NCBI RefSeq assembly: GCF_028550415.1
Contig: NZ_JAQQKX010000011.1
Coordinates: forward strand, 62,001-126,000
DNA length: 64,000 nucleotides
From: Asticcacaulis aquaticus
GTDB lineage: Bacteria; Pseudomonadota; Alphaproteobacteria; Caulobacterales; Caulobacteraceae
Direction: 5' to 3'
Program-made: the position numbers and the translations under genes
Shown here: positions 45,041 to 53,312 of the stretch, in pieces
Position numbering within the stretch: the stretch's first letter is position 1
Layout: each line of letters opens with the position of its first letter
Notes under the pieces: model-generated
Databases searched by the model: none
What the model saw: the letters and a program-made list of their open reading frames with translations, nothing else
What the model was told of the DNA's origin: nothing

Positions 45041-45176
45041 GTGGTGGATATCGACAAATTCAGGCTCGGGGCGGCCCTTCGCCTGAATTTGGCATTATTT
45101 TAAGTTGTTTAAGGACTTGATCCAGCCTTGTTTCGCGGGTTCACTGCATGACAAGCCTAGTCCGAAAGCGTCAATT

Positions 45177-46958
45177 ATGAAGTCTATCCTGAAATCCGCC
45201 GTTGCCGTTGCGGCGCTCCTGTGTCTGGCGGCGCCCGCCATGGCGCGTGATGCGCGCTTTACCGACAATCCCTATGGTGATTATCTGGTCGGTAAGCTGG
45301 CGGCGTCTCAGGGCGACACGGAAACCGCGGCGCGGGCGCTGATGGCGGCGGCGGACGCCGATCCGGCCAACAACGCCTTGCGTGAACGCGCCTTTCTGGC
45401 GGCGGTACTGGGCGGCGATATGGACTTTGCCGCGAAGCACCTGCCGGAATCCGGCAGCCGCTTTTCCCGCAATCTCGGCACGCAGGTCAGGGCACTCGAT
45501 GCCGTGCGCTCGGGCAACGGCAAGGCGGCGGTGACCGCCATCGAGGCCTCCGTCGCGCTCGACGCCAACGACCGCACGACCTTGCTGCTCAAGCCGCTGA
45601 TCTATGCCGAGGCGAAGCAGTGGGACAAGGCCATCGACAACGGCCTGATCGCCGAACTCAGCCCCGAATCGGCCAGCAAGCGCGACCGGCTGGTCGTCTT
45701 CCTGCAAGCCGCCAATCAGGCGCGTCTGCTCGAACTGAAAGGCCGCAATGCCGACGCCGAGTCGGTCTATAAGCTGATCTGTCAGCCCGGTCCGGCCAAT
45801 GTCCTGTTCGGGCCCTATTATGCGTCGTTTCTGGAGCGTCGCGGTCGCAAGGACGAGGCGCGCAAGATCTATACCGATATCCTCAGCGTCTCCGAAGACC
45901 GGCTGGTCCGTCATCAGTTGGAGACGCTCGATGCCAAGGGCTATCGCAAACCGAAAAAGCCGACGGTGCGACTGATCATGGCCGACAGCCTGTTCCTGTC
46001 GGCGACGCTCTACGCGTCGGAGCAGCAGCCTGAAATGGCGCTGGCGACGGTACGCCTGTCGCAGTTTTCGTCGCCGGATACACCCGACGCGGCCCGCACT
46101 CAGGACCGGTCGCGGCTTCTGGCCGGGCAGGTGCTGGTCCGCATGCGCGACACACAGGCGGCGCAGGAGGAGTGGGCGTCGATTGAGCCGGACTCGCCGT
46201 TTTATCAGGAAGCGCAGTTGCGCGCCGCCTGGGGCCTGAAGGAAGCCGACGACCTCGACGGGGCGTTCGAGATTTTCACCCGCCTGAACGCCGCCAATCC
46301 GAAGGACGCCGACATCGCGGTCGAGCGCGCCCGCATCCTGTGGGAAAAGGACGACACGGCGGGCGCGATCAAACTGATGGACGACTACGTTGCGCAATAC
46401 GGCGACGGGGCCTTTACGTGGCAGTCGTGGTTCACGCTGGCTGTGTTGCATCAGGCGTCGGGCGACTGGGAAAAGACCAAGGTCGCCGCCAGAAAGGGTC
46501 TGGCGTTCCAACCGGATAGCCCGGAACTGCTGAATCTGCTCGGTTATGGCATGATCGACCGCAACGAGAACCTGCCCGAAGGCGTGGCGATGGTGCGCAA
46601 GGCGCTGGACAAGAGCCCGCGGTCGGGTGCGATCATGGACTCGCTCGGCTGGGGCTATTTCAAGCAGGGGGATAACGATCAGGCCCTGCTGTGGATCGAG
46701 CGCGCCATCGCGCTGCAACCGGCCGATCCGGAAATCAACGAACATCTGGGCGACGTCTATAACGCCATGGGCCGCGATATCGAAGCGAAGTTCCAGTGGT
46801 CGCGCGTCCTGACGCTTGAGGCCGACGACGCGCAGAAAGCCAGCGTGACCGCAAAGATCGAGGCGGCGGATAAGCTTGCGGCGCAGAAGCTGGCCGAGGC
46901 CGATGCGGTGAAACCGGCGCCGAAGCCCGTGACCAAACCGGTTATCAAAACCAAATAA
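45177..46958 (+). CDS. Exported TPR-repeat protein
   Basis: 593 residues from ATG 45177, giving the signal peptide MKSILKSAVAVAALLCLAAPAMA. The mature protein is a chain of TPR and TPR-like helices; the best-formed repeats are near the C-terminus (SPELLNLLGYGMIDRN, SGAIMDSLGWGYFKQGDNDQALLWIERAIAL, INEHLGDVYNAMGRDIEAKFQWSRVL). It ends in a Lys/Ala/Pro tail. A periplasmic or outer-membrane scaffold role is likely. The stop is four bases before ispE, so the two genes are co-transcribed. Confidence 0.86.
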   Translation: MKSILKSAVAVAALLCLAAPAMARDARFTDNPYGDYLVGKLAASQGDTETAARALMAAADADPANNALRERAFLAAVLGGDMDFAAKHLPESGSRFSRNLGTQVRALDAVRSGNGKAAVTAIEASVALDANDRTTLLLKPLIYAEAKQWDKAIDNGLIAELSPESASKRDRLVVFLQAANQARLLELKGRNADAESVYKLICQPGPANVLFGPYYASFLERRGRKDEARKIYTDILSVSEDRLVRHQLETLDAKGYRKPKKPTVRLIMADSLFLSATLYASEQQPEMALATVRLSQFSSPDTPDAARTQDRSRLLAGQVLVRMRDTQAAQEEWASIEPDSPFYQEAQLRAAWGLKEADDLDGAFEIFTRLNAANPKDADIAVERARILWEKDDTAGAIKLMDDYVAQYGDGAFTWQSWFTLAVLHQASGDWEKTKVAARKGLAFQPDSPELLNLLGYGMIDRNENLPEGVAMVRKALDKSPRSGAIMDSLGWGYFKQGDNDQALLWIERAIALQPADPEINEHLGDVYNAMGRDIEAKFQWSRVLTLEADDAQKASVTAKIEAADKLAAQKLAEADAVKPAPKPVTKPVIKTK

Positions 46959-46962
46959 GCTG

Positions 46963-47808
46963 ATGCCCAAAATATCCCGATTGGCCCCGGCCAAGGTCAA
47001 TCTGTACCTGCACGTCGCCGCGCCCGATGCGCGGGGCTATCATCCTCTGCGTAGTCTGGTGGTCTTCGCCGACTATGGCGACGAGGTGAGTTTGTCGCCG
47101 GGGCAGGGTCGGCTGACTATCGACGGGCCGTTCGCTGAGGGCCTAAGTACAGGCGAAGACAATCTGATCCTGAACGCCGTGCGGCGGTTCGAGGCGGCCA
47201 CGGGCGTGAGCGTGGATCGGCACGATATCCACCTGACCAAGAACCTGCCAGTGGCGTCCGGTATCGGGGGCGGTAGCGCCGACGCGGGCGCGGTCCTGCA
47301 CCTGCTGCGCGAAGCCTATGCGCCGGACATGTCTGACGCGGCGTTGGAAGCCGTCGCGGCGCAGACGGGAGCCGATGGTGTGATGTGCCTGTGGTCGAAA
47401 GCCGCGATTGCCGAAGGTTACGGTGAGGTGCTGACACCGGTCGAAGTGCCGTCGCTGGCGGCGGTGCTGATCAATCCGGGCATCGCATGTTCGACGCCCG
47501 CCGTGTTCAGGGCCTACGATGCGCAAGGGTCGTTCGAACCCATAGACGCGGATATATCGGGGGATTTCATCGCGTTTCTGCGCACCACGCGCAACGACCT
47601 TGAGGCCCCGGCGATGGCGCTGCATCCCCTGATCGGGCAGATTTTACGCGCGCTGGAGACCTACGAAGACGCACGATTTGCCCGCATGTCGGGCTCGGGC
47701 GCGACGTGTTTTGCCCTGTGCGATACAGAGGCCGATGCGGACAGATTGGCTGCCAGACTGCGTCAGGACTGGCCCAATGCGTGGGTGCAGGCCTGTATGT
47801 TGAAGTGA
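46963..47808 (+). CDS. ispE: 4-diphosphocytidyl-2-C-methyl-D-erythritol kinase
   Basis: Fourth step of the MEP isoprenoid pathway, 281 residues, GHMP kinase fold. N-terminal APAKVNLYLHV with Lys11, GYHPLRSLVVF, the ATP-binding motif PVASGIGGGSADAGA (96-110; the usual G-A-G-L reads A-S-G-I), and the C-terminal MSGSGATCFAL. Starts four bases after the TPR gene. Confidence 0.95.
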   Translation: MPKISRLAPAKVNLYLHVAAPDARGYHPLRSLVVFADYGDEVSLSPGQGRLTIDGPFAEGLSTGEDNLILNAVRRFEAATGVSVDRHDIHLTKNLPVASGIGGGSADAGAVLHLLREAYAPDMSDAALEAVAAQTGADGVMCLWSKAAIAEGYGEVLTPVEVPSLAAVLINPGIACSTPAVFRAYDAQGSFEPIDADISGDFIAFLRTTRNDLEAPAMALHPLIGQILRALETYEDARFARMSGSGATCFALCDTEADADRLAARLRQDWPNAWVQACMLK

Positions 47809-47811
47809 GCC

Positions 47812-48222
47812 TTAGGCCGTCTCAACCGCGCGCCGGTTGCGCATGGCCTTTTCGACCCTGACCTCCGGGTCTTTCAGGAACTTGTGATAGGCGACGGAAT
47901 CGGCGGGGTAAATGGCGATCTTACCCGCGTGATTATAGTGGGCGCCGAAACCGTAGGTCTTGGTCAGGGGCGAGGCGCGCATGCACGGATGGCCCTTCGA
48001 TAAAAACGCTGCGCGGGCCGCAACATCCTCGCGGTCGATGCCGTTTTTCAGCGCGTGAACGGTGAAGTTCAGATCGTCGATCGTGTATTCGTAAGGATGC
48101 GCTTCCAGCAGATCGAAGTGTAGTCGCGCCAGCGTCCTTGGGCCGTCCTTGTGCGGCGGTACGGTGCCCTGACGGGTTTTCGAATCTTCGGCTATCGTAA
48201 TGAAGGTATTGGTGATTTTCAT
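47812..48222 (-). CDS. DUF6157 protein
   Basis: 136 residues from ATG 48222, with AGGG six bases upstream. Family pattern: MKITNTFITIAEDSKTRQGTVPPHK, HPYEYTIDDLNFTVHAL, FLSKGHPCMRASPLTKTYGFGAHYNHAGKIAIYPADS. Soluble, cytoplasmic, function unknown. It sits between the convergent ispE and the upstream permease gene on its own strand. Confidence 0.85.
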   Translation of the reverse strand: MKITNTFITIAEDSKTRQGTVPPHKDGPRTLARLHFDLLEAHPYEYTIDDLNFTVHALKNGIDREDVAARAAFLSKGHPCMRASPLTKTYGFGAHYNHAGKIAIYPADSVAYHKFLKDPEVRVEKAMRNRRAVETA

Positions 48223-48271
48223 TTCGGCCCTGCTACTTTTTATTATAGCGCCGAACGAAGATACACCCGTT

Positions 48272-49585
48272 TCAGGCGCTTTTAAATAGCCCACGATGCC
48301 GCAGCATCAGACAAAGAATCAATGCGGGAATCCCGGCAAGGGCCGTGCCGACAAAGAAGGCCTGATAGGCCCCGAACAGCCCCAGATCGGGTGTCATCGA
48401 ATCGACGATCTGCCCCGAAAACCCTTTCAGCAGCTTGCCGGCAAGGTCGGCGGCTGAATACATCAGGGCGAAATGGGTGAGAGTGTGTTCCTTGACCGTC
48501 AGGCGGGTCAGGAAGGCGATGAAGGCCGTTTCAGCGATGCCATTGGCGATATTGTCGACGATCAGTGTACCGCCGAACACCGACACCTCGCCCGGATAGC
48601 TGGCCATCAGCGCAAAGCATATATTCGACAGGGGGCCGGTTACCGCCCCCAGCCAGAAGGCGCGCTCGATGCCGAGCCACAACAGGCACGCACCGCCCAG
48701 AGCCACACCGGCAAACGAGGCTGCCAGCCCGATGGTCGAGCGCACATAGGCGATGTCGGCATTGCTCAGGCCGGTATCGCTATAAAGCGGTCCGGCGACC
48801 GGGCCGATCAGATAGTCGGGCAGGCGATAAAGCGCCACGGTCGCCAGTATCCACCACGCCAGAGAAGAACCTTTTTGGGTGTGTTCGCGGAAGAAGCTTT
48901 TCAGCGGTTCAGTGACATAGGTGTCGAAGCTGTAGGGCACTTGCGGCGTCAGGGCCTCAGCGGTTGACGGGCGGGCGATCAGGGTCGCGCCGACCCCGAT
49001 CAGCATGAGCACCGCCAGACCGGTGACCGTTGCAGGCCAGCCATAGGTTTCCGCCGGCAGCAGGATCAGAGAGCCCGACACGATGGCCGCGACCTTGAAG
49101 CCCAGCGAATAAAGGGTGGGGTTGAGCGCTTCGGCGGCCTGACCTTCGGTCTGTTCGATGCGCCAGGCATGGATAGCGATTTCCTGAGACGCGGCGCTCA
49201 GGGCCAGCACCAGAGTCACCGCCACAAAGGCCCAGATGTTGCCGCCAGGGCCGATGGCGGCCATGCCGATCAGGCTGAGGATCACGCCCGCCTGCGCCAG
49301 CAACATGAAGGATCGCCGCTGCCCCAGCCAGGCGTGCAGGATCGGCAGGCGTACCTTGTCCATCCACGGCGCCCACACGACCTTGAAGCCGTAGAACAGG
49401 CTGATCCAGCCCATATAGCCGATGATTGTCAGGCTGATGCCTTCCTCACGCATCCAGAAGCCGAGCGTCGCCCCGGTCATCAGGAACGGCAGGCCCGCGG
49501 AAAACCCCAGCACCAGAAGCAGCCAGGCGTTTGGGGTTTTCAGGGCGGCGAAGATGTCGCGGGCGGTGGGTTTGGTTGAAGCCAT
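48272..49585 (-). CDS. ampG: AmpG-like muropeptide permease (MFS)
   Basis: 437 residues from ATG 49585, about twelve membrane helices. AmpG-type features: LLLVLGFSAGLPFLMTGATLGFWMREEGI, LGQRRSF, ASQEIAIHAWRIEQ, and DNIANGIAETAFIAFLTRLTVKEHTLTHFALMYSAA. Takes up anhydro-muropeptides from cell-wall turnover for recycling. A longer frame reaching 49687 only adds a translated palindromic repeat (PLTPTLSPMGRG), so the later start is correct. The repeat's GGGGGAGA arm lies about ten bases before the ATG and seems to supply the ribosome site. Confidence 0.88.
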   Translation of the reverse strand: MASTKPTARDIFAALKTPNAWLLLVLGFSAGLPFLMTGATLGFWMREEGISLTIIGYMGWISLFYGFKVVWAPWMDKVRLPILHAWLGQRRSFMLLAQAGVILSLIGMAAIGPGGNIWAFVAVTLVLALSAASQEIAIHAWRIEQTEGQAAEALNPTLYSLGFKVAAIVSGSLILLPAETYGWPATVTGLAVLMLIGVGATLIARPSTAEALTPQVPYSFDTYVTEPLKSFFREHTQKGSSLAWWILATVALYRLPDYLIGPVAGPLYSDTGLSNADIAYVRSTIGLAASFAGVALGGACLLWLGIERAFWLGAVTGPLSNICFALMASYPGEVSVFGGTLIVDNIANGIAETAFIAFLTRLTVKEHTLTHFALMYSAADLAGKLLKGFSGQIVDSMTPDLGLFGAYQAFFVGTALAGIPALILCLMLRHRGLFKSA

Positions 49586-49594
49586 CGGTGCGTC

Positions 49595-49635
49595 TCCCCC
49601 TCTCCCCATGGGGGAGAGGGTCGGGGTGAGGGGGC
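49595..49635. repeat. GC-rich palindromic repeat next to ampG
   Basis: Hairpin cccctctcccc-at-gggggagaggg, then tcggggtgaggggg; same family as the units at 761-809 and 877-913. A decayed partner follows at 49660-49711. On the minus strand it forms the leader of ampG. Confidence 0.78.
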
Positions 49636-49659
49636 AACACCGGAGCCGGGCATTTTGCC

Positions 49660-49711
49660 CCCCCTCCTGACCGGCCCTTCGTGCCACCTTCTCCCCACTG
49701 GGCTAAGGGTG
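49660..49711. repeat. Decayed GC-rich palindromic repeat
   Basis: Begins ccccctcctga and contains ggcccttcgtgcc and ccttctccccactgggctaag, a mismatched relative of the neighbouring repeat. The rest of the space to glyQ shows nothing clear. Confidence 0.5.
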
Positions 49712-49827
49712 GTAGAAGCAAAGCGCGATTCTCCGCGATCTGAACAGGTTTTCTTTGCACCCGAAGCTTGCCCGGTGCGGCGCACCTCTCTATGGTCGCC
49801 GCCAAACCAAATTACGGCTTAAAATCT

Positions 49828-50721
<894 letters not shown>

Positions 50722-50726
50722 TTCTG

Positions 50727-53006
50727 ATGGCACAATTACTTATCGAAATTTTCTCCGAAGAAATCCCCGCGCGCATGCAGCTTCAGGCCGCGCGCGATTT
50801 CGAACGTCTGTTCGGCGACAAACTCAAGGCGCAGGGCCTGACGTGGGAAACGTTGAAGGCCTATGTCGGGCCGCGCCGTCTGGCCCTGCACGTCGAAGGC
50901 CTGCCACTGGAGCAGGCTGCCGTATCCGAAGAGGTCAAGGGGCCGAAAGAGGGCGCACCGGAACAGGCCATGGCCGGGTTCCTGCGCAAGGTCGGCCTGA
51001 CTCAGGACCAGCTGGTGCTGGAAAACGGCGTGTGGCTGGCGCGGATCGAAAAGCCTGCCAAACAAACCGCCGAAGTCCTGCCGGGCATCCTTGAAGAGGT
51101 CATCCTCGCCTTCCCGTGGCCGAAGTCGATGCGCTCGGGTATGTCGAGCTTCCGCTGGGTGCGTCCGCTGAAACGCATCATCTTCCTGTTCGACGGCGCG
51201 GTGATTCCGTTCGAAATCGGTGGCGTCACGTCGGGTAACCTGACTCAGGGCCATCGTTTCCTGTCGTCGGGCGAGCCCTTCGCCGTCAGCGATTTCAAGT
51301 CGTACAAGCAGGGTCTGAAAGACAATTTCGTCATCCTCGACCACGCCGAACGTCAGTCGATCATCATCGAAAAGGCGCACAAGGTCACGTCTGAGGCCGG
51401 GTGCGCCCTGATGGAAGACCATGGTCTGCTCGAAGAGGTTGCCGGTCTCAACGAATGGCCGACGCCGCTGCTCGGCGATATGGACCCGAAGTTCCTGACC
51501 CTGCCGCCGGAGGTCATCAAGACCTCGATGCGCACGCACCAGAAATATTTCGCCGTCCGCGATCTCTCGACGCAAAAAATGGCCGCCAAGTTCCTCATCG
51601 TCTCGAACATGAAGGCTGCCGACAAGGGCGCGGAAATCAAGCGCGGCAACGCCAAGGTGTTGTCGGCGCGTCTGTCGGACGGGGTGTTCTTCTGGTCCGA
51701 AGACAACCGCAAGGGCAATTTCGATCAGTGGCTTGAGAAGCTGAAAGGCGTCACCTTCCACGCCAAGCTGGGCACCATGGCGCAACGCGTGGCGCGCATC
51801 GAAGCGCTGGCCGGGAATCTCGCGCCGCTGCTGCGCGCCGATGCGGGCATGGCGAAGGAGGCCGCGCGTCTGGCCAAGGCCGATCTGGCCTCCTACATGG
51901 TCGGGGAGTTCCCTGAACTGCAAGGGATCATGGGCGGCTACTACGCCGAAGCCGCCAAGCTGCCCGGCGATGTGCGCGACGCCATCCGCGAACACTATAA
52001 GCCGCAAGGGCCCTCCGACTCGGTACCCGAAGGCGCGGTGTCGGCGGCTGTGGCCTTGGCCGACAAGATCGATACGCTGGTCGGGTTCTTCGCCATCGAC
52101 GAAAAGCCGACGGGCTCGAAAGACCCGTTCGCGCTGCGTCGGGCGGCGCTGGGCGTGCTGCGTATCCTGCGTCAGCACAATGTCCGTGCCTCGTTGTCGG
52201 ACATGGTGGCGCTTTGGTATCAGACCCTGCTGATCTATGCGGGTCCGGATCAGGCGGTCTATGTCGACACCGAAAACTGGCGCGGGTCGGCCGGTCCGCG
52301 CTGGGCCGAAGGCGAGACGGAGGTCTATGAGAACTATCTGCGCGACTTCCGCGCCGGTCTGCAGGAAAGCCCGGTCTGGGTCATCCCGACCGACCGCGAC
52401 TACGATCTCGATATCAAGTTCGAGCACGTCACCAACGCGCCGAAGGTGGACAACGCCCGCCTGAGCTTCCGCGACTACCGCACGGTCAGCGCCGAATTCG
52501 CCGACTTCTTCGCCGACCGTCTCAAGGTCATGCTGAAGGATGAAGGCGTGCGCTTCGACGTCATCGAAGCCGCCTTTGCGGCCAAAGACGACGATCTGGT
52601 CCGCACCATCGCCCGCATCCGTGCGCTGGAAGAGGTGCTGGCCGGTGCCGAAGGTGAGGCGCTGGAGGCCGGGTTCAAGCGCATCGCCAATATCCTCAAC
52701 GCCGAAACCAAGAAGGGCGCGTTGCCCGATCATGCGCCGAAGGTTCTGCCGGGCGCGCCTGAGGTCGAGGTGACCCTGGTCCACAAGGCCCTGTCGCTGG
52801 CCCCAACCCTCGACAAGCAGGTCGATGATGAACGCTTTGCCGAGGCTCTGACGGCGCTTTCGGCGCTGCGTCCGGATATCGATGCTTTCCTTGACGGCGT
52901 GCTGGTCAATTCGGAGGTGCCCGCCGAACGCGAAAACCGTCTGGCCTTGCTGAACGCGCTACGCCGCCTGATGGACAGCGTGGCCGACCTATCGAAGCTG
53001 GCCTGA
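50727..53006 (+). CDS. glyS: Glycyl-tRNA synthetase beta subunit
   Basis: 759 residues, tRNA-binding subunit of GlyRS. Conserved start AQLLIEIFSEEIPARMQ, GPRRLALHVEGLP, KSMRSGMSSFRWVRPLKRIIFLFD, the HD-like stretch around QRVARIEALAGNL, GEFPELQGIMGGYYA, and the C-terminal anticodon-binding region with ERENRLALLNALRRLMDSVADLSKLA. Ribosome site AGGAAGAGG is inside the end of glyQ. A terminator follows at 53027. Confidence 0.97.
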   Translation: MAQLLIEIFSEEIPARMQLQAARDFERLFGDKLKAQGLTWETLKAYVGPRRLALHVEGLPLEQAAVSEEVKGPKEGAPEQAMAGFLRKVGLTQDQLVLENGVWLARIEKPAKQTAEVLPGILEEVILAFPWPKSMRSGMSSFRWVRPLKRIIFLFDGAVIPFEIGGVTSGNLTQGHRFLSSGEPFAVSDFKSYKQGLKDNFVILDHAERQSIIIEKAHKVTSEAGCALMEDHGLLEEVAGLNEWPTPLLGDMDPKFLTLPPEVIKTSMRTHQKYFAVRDLSTQKMAAKFLIVSNMKAADKGAEIKRGNAKVLSARLSDGVFFWSEDNRKGNFDQWLEKLKGVTFHAKLGTMAQRVARIEALAGNLAPLLRADAGMAKEAARLAKADLASYMVGEFPELQGIMGGYYAEAAKLPGDVRDAIREHYKPQGPSDSVPEGAVSAAVALADKIDTLVGFFAIDEKPTGSKDPFALRRAALGVLRILRQHNVRASLSDMVALWYQTLLIYAGPDQAVYVDTENWRGSAGPRWAEGETEVYENYLRDFRAGLQESPVWVIPTDRDYDLDIKFEHVTNAPKVDNARLSFRDYRTVSAEFADFFADRLKVMLKDEGVRFDVIEAAFAAKDDDLVRTIARIRALEEVLAGAEGEALEAGFKRIANILNAETKKGALPDHAPKVLPGAPEVEVTLVHKALSLAPTLDKQVDDERFAEALTALSALRPDIDAFLDGVLVNSEVPAERENRLALLNALRRLMDSVADLSKLA

Positions 53007-53026
53007 AACGGATAATCTGATGAAAT

Positions 53027-53060
53027 GCGGTAGCTTTCCAAGCTGCCGCGTTTTCGTTTT
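53027..53060 (+). terminator. Rho-independent terminator after glyS
   Basis: 10-bp stem gcggtagctt / aagctgccgc with a three-base loop, then gttttcgtttt. Confidence 0.82.
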
Positions 53061-53252
53061 GCACGTGTATTCGGGCTTTTACGGCCACAGTAAAGGGGTT
53101 GTGATCACCTTGCCGGAGCGGCACCCCTTGAGGCACGCCGCCACAATGGTATACATATTGCGCTGCAATGTAGGCGGACCAACAGTAAAGAATTTTTACA
53201 ATAATCTATTTAGGCGTGATCGCCAGCGTGTTTATATGGCTCACAAAAAGCC

Positions 53253-53271
53253 ACATGAAATATTTTCATGT
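53253..53271. promoter_or_regulatory. Perfect palindrome acatgaaa-tat-tttcatgt upstream of ppdK
   Basis: 19 bp with 8-bp arms, centred about 50 bases before the ppdK start codon and adjoining another small hairpin. It is a plausible operator or leader structure. No regulator is known. Confidence 0.5.
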
Positions 53272-53312
53272 AAAAACAATAATATATCAGACAAATGAAA
53301 GAGGGATTTTCG

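Larger units (their letters stand above)
53007..53312. other. 306-bp AT-rich space between glyS and ppdK
   Basis: Holds the glyS terminator (53027-53060) and the ppdK leader with two hairpins: tggct-cacaaaa-agcca at about 53236-53252 and the palindrome at 53253-53271. An open frame of 92 codons crosses it, but it spans the terminator and its codon use is unlike real genes here. Confidence 0.6.

Noticed and set aside
45171-47000. A 609-codon open frame antisense to the TPR gene
   Set aside because: The plus-strand gene has a signal peptide and TPR repeats; the minus frame has neither motif nor start site.
50736-52784. A 682-codon open frame antisense to glyS
   Set aside because: Shadow of glyS; composition is typical of reverse-frame translation.
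53020-53298. 92-codon open frame in the glyS-ppdK space
   Set aside because: It starts before and runs through the glyS terminator hairpin, and its codon use is unlike the genes around it.
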